From Pseudomonadota bacterium (lineage in GTDB: Bacteria > Myxococcota > Bradymonadia > UBA4248), in the NCBI GenBank assembly GCA_017629415.1, contig JAGBXG010000005.1, positions 1 through 12,789 on the forward strand: 12,789 bases of DNA, written 5' to 3'. The notes beneath the pieces are model-generated. The model was not told the DNA's origin and did no database searches. It saw nothing but the letters and a program-made list of their open reading frames with translations. Below are positions 8,501 to 12,789 of the stretch, one piece after another. Position 1 is the first letter of the stretch. Each line of letters starts with the position of its first letter. The translations under genes were made by a program, and so were the position numbers.

Positions 8501-8913
8501 ATGCTTCCGCCGATATGAAGTTCGGCAAAATGATTGTACAAAATTTGATATTGATATTCTGCCAACCAAAGCCCGTCTTTGGTTTTCAGGTCATCCAAAC
8601 GTCCAAATGAGCCTTCTAAACGGACAAGGATGCGCTCACCGGTAATGCGCACATCCGAAACAGCCATGTCAAAGGGCAATGGATTATGCAGGGCTTCATG
8701 GCGTGTTTTGCTGGCACGAAAGTTCTCCTGACGCGTTTTTTGCTGTTCTTGTCCCGCAAGTTTCTGGATATGGCTCAAATGACGATAAACAGCAGAAATT
8801 TCAGCCGCAGCTTGCGATTCAGTGATGTCCTGCCCCATCGTTCGTGACATGGGTTGAGCCATCGCTGTACTGGAAAGCAACATGGCGGCCATCACGATAT
8901 ATCGTTTTTTCAT
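5587..8913 (-). CDS. Secreted N-acetylmuramoyl-L-alanine amidase with golvesin-like insert and MYXO-CTERM-type anchor
   Basis: 1108 residues. Zinc amidases of the Amidase_3 family cleave the bond between MurNAc and the stem peptide in peptidoglycan. An Ala-Met-Ala signal peptide ends near residue 19. The zinc and catalytic residues are His201 (SAGHGWD), Glu223 (REDITN), His446 (ISIHTNA) and Glu523 (LLELAFHDN). Between Glu223 and His446 sits a golvesin C-terminal-like beta domain (about 256-390, VDNGDAGYSETGTFQDS onward), so it is inserted within the catalytic fold. Then follow Fn3 (about 582-674), a Rossmann or glutamine-amidotransferase-like domain (about 680-895, GYTRWDA...GGKLLISGTDLA), three Cys-rich modules (913-1048), and a tail with Gly-Cys-Ser at 1071-1073, a hydrophobic helix (1084-1100) and RRRR (1101-1104), matching the MYXO-CTERM sorting pattern. 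The start has a strong AAGGAG 9 nt upstream. It is likely anchored on the cell surface and may act in wall remodelling or on prey or neighbouring cells; the target is inferred. Confidence 0.93.
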   Translation of the reverse strand: MKKRYIVMAAMLLSSTAMAQPMSRTMGQDITESQAAAEISAVYRHLSHIQKLAGQEQQKTRQENFRASKTRHEALHNPLPFDMAVSDVRITGERILVRLEGSFGRLDDLKTKDGLWLAEYQYQILYNHFAELHIGGSIAFEVRDEETGQFRPLMPSEEEVLEDGERAEEVPVFRPSDTSRAVKLPLGGALVGKRVALSAGHGWDDGWERPLCNFDKRADGVREDITNAIFINRWVIPLLQNMGAEVISVREPDFSQDYKIVDNGDAGYSETGTFQDSTSNSSDGTRFRHGSTYRFSEEAGAKATWSHTFPASGYRRIQVWYPESSNRPNDVKYTVKAGGGTFEYTINQTQYGRRYVDLGLHWCAANVPCSVTVERVASSGALIADAVKFSSFTLSSSPNLPLWQMGGQYYINDYTLGKANAIHTSGITTRPKFAKLAGADVYISIHTNAYQGCETSAGSSARGYVTYNYEGGGVSGMSKFGNMVHKGVIGHIHRDYDSGFYDRGLKSEAFAELKGGMPSVLLELAFHDNIKPNSSQKQSDNEAIQDPRFKQAVAMGIADGIVQYFTKNSASEYKMGDGLPPARPTQIKAQNTGQSCELTVSWAAVPGAEEYLLYQIDNLRPGFERAWDSGTRINGTSTVLKDLEPGRAYAFKVAAVSKNGISYPSPAVTARLKGVSHQNKGLYINGYTRWDAIVNYHVDNDLDYAAEHGIALAAAGDTVYFDGITVDAAADTALDGYAFVDFQAGQNDDKYRIMPEAFQNALETYIQNGGKLLISGTDLAKVLNTQGKSLLNNTLKVNYSADDAGVYTAKGSGKFSSLTSLTFDDGKHGIYPASYADVLTNAGAETILTYDGSKIAASATDNTIAMGFPVETIYPAKSRAQFMGCAIHHLLSGAPCVPEQYDTPADGAPIGQCAQCDSSFTPVCEDAQTIKSCQNELFVMTACPEHQQCTDGACTDFPECTGDEKRCSSDKTALEICTDGKFVIQLCPENQHCHENVCVPNETPETPAACAETDAPKCNDSHTGVLTCVDGEWQETSCAPETCSKGQCVIHTPGNPDTHLPTISIVRTDNGCSMTSSRTHHPRPLAMLAAVLGVLSLGWLRRRRIHHE

Positions 8914-9036
8914 ACTTTCTTTCTCCTTATATCTGCGAACTCATGCGTTCAATCATTCCAAGCTTACGAAAGGGTTTATCCAACTCGTCTTTTTCATTCC
9001 ATATCTAGAAAAAACTTGGAAATTCCATCAGCAGGG

Positions 9037-9106
9037 CGCCGCTATGGCCTTTCGGCCATACGCGTCGTTTGAGCCCGGCTATGGCCTTTCGGCCATACGC
9101 CGGGCT
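9037..9106 (-). repeat. Two adjacent bulged hairpins, inverted orientation
   Basis: Hairpin D (9037-9067) and hairpin E (9072-9106) share the core CTATGGCC-TTTC-GGCCATAC. Read on the - strand the loop is GAAA, a GNRA-type tetraloop, closed by GGCC/GGCC. Outer stems differ: CGCCGC with GCGTCG (one mismatch) in D, and AGCCCGGC with GCCGGGCT (perfect) in E. Both keep the single bulge, C on the + strand and G on the - strand. They are the same family as 5441-5560 but on the opposite strand. Confidence 0.93.
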
Positions 9107-9207
9107 TGGAATATACAGCATATGCAAAGTCACAAAAACTGACAGGGTAAGTTGTGGAGACGAAAATGTGTGAGCATATCCCCATTTTGCCCCTAAACAT
9201 CAGCTAC

Positions 9208-9275
9208 CAGTACCCGTCTATCCTACAATAAAAAGTCAGTCTCCATGATCGGTTCCAAGGGGCTTAGCCCCTTGG
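9208..9275 (-). repeat. Intergenic palindrome element, copy 2
   Basis: Inverted counterpart of the element at 3588-3650. CAGTACCCGTC (9208-9218) is followed 36 nt later by the 21-bp palindrome at 9255-9275. On the - strand the order is etfA stop, 28 nt, palindrome, 36 nt, GACGGGTACTG, the same order as after the flavoprotein gene. Confidence 0.85.
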
Positions 9276-9303
9276 AAGAACTTGAGGCAGAGCACCAAAA
9301 CAA

Positions 9304-10230
9304 CTATTCATCGCGGATAGCTAAGATTTGATCCATGATTTCCATGGCATCCGCGATAATCCCGATATCGGCAAAGTGGAAGATTGGCGCATCTTTGTCT
9401 GTATTGATTGCGATAATTTGCCGGGCATTACGAATGCCGGCCACATGCTGAATAGCCCCAGAAATCCCAAATGCCACATAAATTTCCGGGGCAATGCTCA
9501 AACCTGTTTGTCCAACTTGAATATCGTTACGACACCACCCGAGATCAACAGCCAACCGTGATGCAGCAAGTCCAGCCCCATATCTGGCGGCACAACGTGC
9601 AAGCTTGTCAAAAGCTTCTTTACTCCCCAAGCCGCGGCCACCGGCAAAAACAATGCGCGCCCCATCCAAACGCACGAGTTCCTGTTCAAATGATGTCCAT
9701 GCCTCCAATGCGGGAACGGCCAAACCTGCCAGTTTCTCACTTCGTCCCAATTTACCGGAAATCATCAATCCGGAAGGCGATAAAGCCGTGTCGTCATCTG
9801 CAACGGTGGCACAAAAAGGCTTCTGCGGCGGTTCGAGCGTTTCGATAAACCGGCCGGCACAAATTGTCCGCTGAATTTTGGGCAATGCCCGCGTCATCAT
9901 TCCACCGATATATGGCACATCAAAAGCAGCTGCCATCAATGATATCACACGCATCCACAAAGGCGTATGCGATGCAAACACCGCACAAAAATCTTGCGTT
10001 GCGATCCAGGAAGCCAACAAATGAGACATTTTAACCGGCTCGTGTGCCAAATTCTCCACACCCATTTCACGCTCAGAAACGACTTGAGCTTCAGGAAGCA
10101 ACGCTTGTGTCATTCCACAAATATCATGTGGCACGACCAGACATGGAACACAATGAAGCATGGCCGAAAGGCCGCGAATCTGGGCAACTTTGACTGCCGA
10201 CAGGGGTATATGTGACAAATATAGCATCAT
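9304..10230 (-). CDS. etfA: Electron transfer flavoprotein alpha subunit, without a neighbouring beta subunit
   Basis: 308 residues, normal length for EtfA/FixB, the FAD-carrying half of a soluble heterodimer that passes electrons from acyl-CoA and similar dehydrogenases to the quinone pool or to bifurcating enzymes. The C-terminal FAD domain is clear: GGRGLGSKE (197-205), NDIQVGQTG (235-243), GISGAIQH (255-262) and INTDKDAPIF (275-284). The N-terminal half is much more diverged; only short pieces such as DVPYIGGM and RTICAGRFIETL resemble the family. Starting at the first of two Met codons leaves AGGAA about 7 nt upstream. etfB normally abuts etfA, but here the upstream side is 308 bp of hairpin-bearing DNA facing a divergent mlaC-like gene, and the downstream side is a repeat region. 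The partner must be elsewhere, or the protein has another role. Confidence 0.92.
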   Translation of the reverse strand: MMLYLSHIPLSAVKVAQIRGLSAMLHCVPCLVVPHDICGMTQALLPEAQVVSEREMGVENLAHEPVKMSHLLASWIATQDFCAVFASHTPLWMRVISLMAAAFDVPYIGGMMTRALPKIQRTICAGRFIETLEPPQKPFCATVADDDTALSPSGLMISGKLGRSEKLAGLAVPALEAWTSFEQELVRLDGARIVFAGGRGLGSKEAFDKLARCAARYGAGLAASRLAVDLGWCRNDIQVGQTGLSIAPEIYVAFGISGAIQHVAGIRNARQIIAINTDKDAPIFHFADIGIIADAMEIMDQILAIRDE

Positions 10231-10318
10231 CTGAATTTCCTAAGACATAAAACGCATGAAAACACCGATAACGATGTTCTCAAATGAAAGGCCAATGTAT
10301 CACAAGAAGCATAAAAAA

Positions 10319-10399
10319 TTGCGAACGTATTGCCGCTTTGCGGCAATAGAGCGCAAAAAAAAGCGGTGCGTATTGCGCCAAAGGCAGCAATAGCACCGC
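10319..10399 (+). repeat. Two bulged hairpins of the TAT...ATA family; the second has a T-run on the - strand
   Basis: Hairpin H (10319-10356) has the inner stem TATTGCCGC / GCGGCAATA with loop TTT, bulged G10327, and an interrupted outer stem TTGCG / CGCAA. Hairpin G (10363-10399) has the outer stem GCGGTGC / GCACCGC, bulged G10370, inner stem TATTGC / GCAATA, then GCC-AAA-GGC. The core differs from the other copies (TATTGC, not TATGGC), with the matching change in the opposite arm. Eight A residues at 10355-10362 become a T-run after hairpin G on the - strand, so leftward transcripts could terminate here, upstream of etfA. Confidence 0.88.
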
Positions 10400-10459
10400 C
10401 CATTTCCTAAAACATAGCCTCATCAGTGCGATGAGCTGTCCGTTTTTTATGGCATATAT

Positions 10460-10489
10460 TTTGCGTTCCATATGTTTGCTGAACGCAAA
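10460..10489. promoter_or_regulatory. Inverted repeat upstream of mlaC-like gene, possible operator
   Basis: Perfect 8-bp arms TTTGCGTT (10460-10467) and AACGCAAA (10482-10489) are separated by 14 nt, with a centre-to-centre spacing of 22 bp, about two helical turns. It overlaps the end of a TATATT box and lies about 50 bp before the start codon. A dimeric repressor site or a 5'-UTR hairpin would both fit. Confidence 0.45.
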
Positions 10490-10538
10490 GGCGTAAGGTA
10501 CTTCTGAAGCTTAAATAAAATCAATAAGGAGCCCGATC

Positions 10539-11216
10539 ATGAAATGGAACAGCTTTTTGAGACATATTGCGATTTTTGCAGCTGCCGGCATTCTGCTGCC
10601 TTCTTTGGCCATGGCTCAAGACACTGCACCAGTAGCAGCGGTGCCCACAGCGGCAGCAGCGCCTGCGGCTGACATCGACTTTTCCAAACTGCCTGAACCC
10701 ATGGCATTTGCCAAAGAACGCTATGCCCACGCACTGAAACTCAATGCCATGGCACCGTCTGCCACACGCGACAATGAAATCAAGGCTTTTGTGGACGCAC
10801 TGGTCGATTACGACGATTATGCCAAACGAAGCATGGGCGACAAATGGGCCGGCTTAACCGCCGAAAAACAAACTGAATTTAAAACCTTGTTCCGCGATCT
10901 GATGGAACAAACTTATCTCAAGCGGTTTTCGGACAAATCTTTTAAAGATGATAACAAAGTGGACTGGGATCGCGTTGTCAAAACCAAGACCTCTGCAACC
11001 GTCTCCTGTTTCACACAGCAAAAAGATGTCGAAACAGAACTTGAAATCGTTCTGCACGCCGATGGCAATGCCTGGAAAGTCTATGATGTGCTCGTCGATG
11101 GCGCCAGCCTGGCTCAAACTTATCAAAAGAAATATGGCAAAAAAATCGATGAAAAAGGTGTCGATGGCATCATGGCAGACATGAAAACCGAAATTGCCAA
11201 ACTCCATAAAAAATAA
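10539..11216 (+). CDS. MlaC-family periplasmic phospholipid-binding protein
   Basis: 225 residues, usual for MlaC/Ttg2D, the soluble shuttle that carries phospholipids between outer- and inner-membrane Mla complexes. A signal peptide ends at AMA/QD (26/27), followed by an Ala/Pro-rich linker (about 28-46). The family core includes FVDALVDYDDYAKRSMGDKW (84-103), LTAEKQTEFKTLFRDLMEQTYLKRF (106-130) and WKVYDVLVDGASLAQTYQKKYG (179-200). The start has AAGGAG at good spacing. No mlaE, mlaF, mlaD or mlaB gene is in the window, so the ABC transporter must be encoded elsewhere. The next gene begins 11 bp after its stop, suggesting an operon. Family assignment is strong; the exact lipid cargo is not visible. 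Confidence 0.92.
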   Translation: MKWNSFLRHIAIFAAAGILLPSLAMAQDTAPVAAVPTAAAAPAADIDFSKLPEPMAFAKERYAHALKLNAMAPSATRDNEIKAFVDALVDYDDYAKRSMGDKWAGLTAEKQTEFKTLFRDLMEQTYLKRFSDKSFKDDNKVDWDRVVKTKTSATVSCFTQQKDVETELEIVLHADGNAWKVYDVLVDGASLAQTYQKKYGKKIDEKGVDGIMADMKTEIAKLHKK

Positions 11217-11227
11217 TTTAAAATATC

Positions 11228-11887
11228 ATGAAAATTCAGCTCAAAAGTTTTGAACAAAGTGCCGCTGTTGTTCTGGAGCTTCCGGATGAACGCCGGACGC
11301 TCCAGAATTTTCTTTCTTTGCTCGATGCCTCAAACATCGCAGAAATCGAAATTTCAGATTATAAAGAAAATAAATATCCGCGTGCCTTGGGACGTTTTTC
11401 CGCGCTTAAAACACTGCGTTTTGTCCGTTGCCATGCACTGACAGATATCGGTTCCGAAATCGCAAAGTGCCCAAATCTTCTTGAACTGGCTTTCATTCGG
11501 TGCGCCGATTTATATCATCTTCGCGGCATACAAAATTGCAAAAACCTAAAAGTTCTACATCTCTCGGCATGCGAAAGCCTTGATACTCTGCCCGATGAAC
11601 TTCAAGGCATGACAACACTCAAAGCCTTAGACTTGTCCTATTCGACAAACATCCAATGGCTGGATTTGGATATTTTGCCCCCAAATCTGCGTCTCCTTGA
11701 TATTCATGGCTGTTGGCGCATCGATTTTGATGATGCCAAAGCAGCACAACTGCCTTTAGTATCCGTACAAATTCAAGATGCCTCACGTTTTGACGACCTT
11801 GATACAGAACCTCGTCTGGATCATCTCGTCATGCACCTGCGCCATACCCTCACCATGCGCGATGGCTGCGGTTTAGATGCGGATTAA
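11228..11887 (+). CDS. Cytoplasmic leucine-rich-repeat protein
   Basis: 219 residues with no signal peptide or membrane segment. Four to five leucine-rich repeats of about 23-24 residues are visible from about 58 to 165, for example LKTLRFVRCHALTDIGSEI, LLELAFIRCADLYHLRGI, LKVLHLSACESLDTLPDEL and LKALDLSYSTNIQWLDLDIL. Each strand is followed by a Cys or Ser at a fixed position (RC, RC, AC, YS, GC), as in cysteine-containing LRR types. The flanks (1-57 and 166-219) are not recognised. It starts 11 bp after the mlaC-like stop with no clear Shine-Dalgarno, so translation may be coupled. LRRs usually bind proteins; the partner is unknown. Because MlaC is periplasmic and this protein looks cytoplasmic, a direct contact between them is unlikely. 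Confidence 0.85.
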   Translation: MKIQLKSFEQSAAVVLELPDERRTLQNFLSLLDASNIAEIEISDYKENKYPRALGRFSALKTLRFVRCHALTDIGSEIAKCPNLLELAFIRCADLYHLRGIQNCKNLKVLHLSACESLDTLPDELQGMTTLKALDLSYSTNIQWLDLDILPPNLRLLDIHGCWRIDFDDAKAAQLPLVSVQIQDASRFDDLDTEPRLDHLVMHLRHTLTMRDGCGLDAD

Positions 11888-11998
11888 ACTATTTTAAAAA
11901 ATGACATCATCTATCATTTAATACATCAAAACAATATTATATCTAATTAGATATATCTTTTTGCCTGCCTATGTCGCATCCGCTCCATACAGCAGGCC

Positions 11999-12036
11999 AA
12001 CGCCGCTATGGCTCATGCCATACGCGGCGTTTATTT
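11999..12036 (+). terminator. Bulged hairpin acting as a + strand terminator
   Basis: AACGCCGC-TATGGC-TCAT-GCCATA-C-GCGGCGTT (11999-12031) is a perfect stem except for the family's single bulge (C12023), and it is followed by TTTATTTT. It lies 112 bp after the LRR gene stop and 5 bp beyond the stop of the convergent Cys-rich gene. It is a member of the same hairpin family as 5441-5560. Confidence 0.75.
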
Positions 12037-12789
12037 TCAGCTATCCTTCGTCCAACACTCTCCACTTGGCTTATTTTTATAACAACCAAAATGTGTATCC
12101 TTCTTACATTTATCCTTTTTTGTATATTTATATCTCGTATAACCACTGCAACATTGAACCTCGCTTTTACTATACTTTTTATTCACATCTCCCGTCACAC
12201 AGCATTTGCTCGAGGCACATTTATTCGTGCATGAGTCACTCGAAAAACATGATAAAGAACATTTATTATTACATTTGCCACAGTGATTTACGTTGTTAGT
12301 CACGTTGATTTCACAGCCAGTATCAGCCTTGCTATCACAATTGCCATAACCACTATTACAAGATTTAATCTCACATTTGCTGCTCTCGCATTTGGCAGAT
12401 GCATTTTTAAAAGAACATTTATTGTTACATGCGCCGCAGTGATTCACATTATTGGTCACATTTAGTTCACAGCCATTCGGTATTTTACCATCACAATCTA
12501 AATACCCTTGAGAACAGGACTTAATTTGACATTTCCCCCCTTCACAACTGGTATTGGCATGATCAAACTCACAAATATTGCCACAAGAACCACAATTTTT
12601 TAAATCATTGGTTAAATTGATTTCACAACCATTGCCACGCTCAATTGAACTCCAAAGATTCTCAGGATTTTCTGCGTCTTCAGCGTCATCAGAACCGGTC
12701 TCACCGTCATCAGAACCGGTCTCACCATCATCAGAACCGGTCTCACCATCATCAGAACCGGTCTCACCATCATCAGAACCGGTCTCACC
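12037..12789 (-). CDS. Cys-rich repeat surface protein with acidic GETGSDD linker, 5' end missing
   Basis: 250 residues are visible, and the frame is open to the right edge. A GTG at 12459 is only an internal Val codon (NVTNNVNHC), not a start. Reading from the edge: five GETGSDD heptads; AEDAENPENLWSSIERG; then two full 52-residue Cys-rich units beginning NGCEINLTNDLKNCGSCGNI and NGCELNVTNNVNHCGACNNK, and a third that starts TGCEINVTNNVNHCGKCNNK. The third unit diverges into a Cys/Lys-rich tail (SLSCFSSDSCTNKC...GECWTKDS). These units match the NGCE...NCGxCxNxC...CxxGYxxC repeats common in exported Myxococcota proteins, where disulfides are likely. The acidic linker probably separates an upstream anchor or catalytic region from the Cys domain. 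Function is unknown; a surface location is inferred. Confidence 0.88.
   Translation of the reverse strand, partial: GETGSDDGETGSDDGETGSDDGETGSDDGETGSDDAEDAENPENLWSSIERGNGCEINLTNDLKNCGSCGNICEFDHANTSCEGGKCQIKSCSQGYLDCDGKIPNGCELNVTNNVNHCGACNNKCSFKNASAKCESSKCEIKSCNSGYGNCDSKADTGCEINVTNNVNHCGKCNNKCSLSCFSSDSCTNKCASSKCCVTGDVNKKYSKSEVQCCSGYTRYKYTKKDKCKKDTHFGCYKNKPSGECWTKDS
12685..12789 (-). repeat. 21-bp coding tandem repeat, five copies to the window edge
   Basis: Units at 12685, 12706, 12727, 12748 and 12769 encode GETGSDD each and differ at a single base (GTCATC or ATCATC). The array reaches the last base of the window, so its true length is unknown. Confidence 0.95.

Larger units (their letters stand above)
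8914..9303. other. Intergenic region between amidase start and etfA end
   Basis: 390 bp without a credible gene. It contains the amidase ribosome-binding site (AAGGAG on the - strand, 8923-8928), presumably its promoter in 8931-9030 (no clear consensus seen), two bulged hairpins at 9037-9106, and the second palindrome element at 9208-9275 just past the etfA stop codon. The T/A mix at 9107-9207 shows no other structure that I can support. Confidence 0.7.
10231..10538. other. Divergent intergenic region between etfA and mlaC-like gene
   Basis: 308 bp that should contain promoters for both genes. It holds two bulged hairpins (10319-10399), an A-run (10355-10362), an 8-bp inverted repeat (10460-10489) and the mlaC-like ribosome-binding site AAGGAG just before 10539. 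A TATATT at 10455-10460 could be a -10 box for the rightward gene, but no good -35 is seen. Confidence 0.65.

Noticed and set aside
8971..9000. TTTATCCAAC word resembling the arm of the inverted repeat at 5398
   Set aside because: It is a single short match without a second arm, so chance is a sufficient explanation.
10280..10471. 63-codon - strand open frame in the etfA-mlaC gap
   Set aside because: It runs through both hairpins and the A-run, with a product biased by those repeats and no ribosome-binding site.
11961..12299. 112-codon open frame on the + strand, Tyr/Ser/His-rich
   Set aside because: It is antisense to the Cys-rich gene and crosses the terminator hairpin; its composition reflects the complementary Cys/Asn/Lys codons.
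12037..12459. Short gene starting at GTG 12459
   Set aside because: The frame continues upstream through another complete Cys-rich unit and the GETGSDD repeats, so the GTG is an internal Val codon.

Overview
The window looks like a piece of a diderm, Myxococcota-like (former Deltaproteobacteria) chromosome of moderate GC content. Three things point there: a secreted amidase ending in a MYXO-CTERM-type tail (Gly-Cys-Ser, a hydrophobic helix, then four Arg), a surface protein built from the CGxCxNxC cysteine repeats common in that phylum, and an MlaC-type periplasmic lipid-binding protein, which implies an outer membrane. No tRNA, rRNA, CRISPR array, transposase or recognisable defence system was seen.

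Left part (1-3540, + strand): the 3' end of a gene for an acidic protein with 93-bp in-frame tandem repeats, then two tandem flavoprotein paralogues of the NADH oxidase / NADH peroxidase family (858-2180 and 2215-3540). The second keeps the catalytic His and Cys. The first has lost both, and also a glycine of the NAD-binding loop, but it keeps the canonical C-terminal dimer-interface motif that the second has lost. This complementary decay suggests an obligate heterodimer and is the most interesting protein-level observation here.

Middle (3541-10230, all genes on the - strand): a secreted or lipoprotein serpin, a 1108-residue zinc amidase with a golvesin-like domain inserted in its catalytic domain plus Fn3, Rossmann-like and Cys-rich modules, and an electron transfer flavoprotein alpha subunit with no beta subunit beside it.

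Right part: an MlaC homologue and a leucine-rich-repeat protein in a probable two-gene operon (+ strand, 10539-11887), converging on a truncated Cys-rich, GETGSDD-repeat protein (- strand) that runs off the window.

The intergenic spaces carry two families of inverted repeats. One has at least eight copies of a hairpin whose outer stem changes in a base-pair-preserving way while a single bulged G next to TAT...ATA is always kept. The other is a palindrome with 10-bp arms, found downstream of two unrelated genes in the same orientation relative to each gene. Both window ends lie inside coding tandem repeats, so they may be assembly break points.
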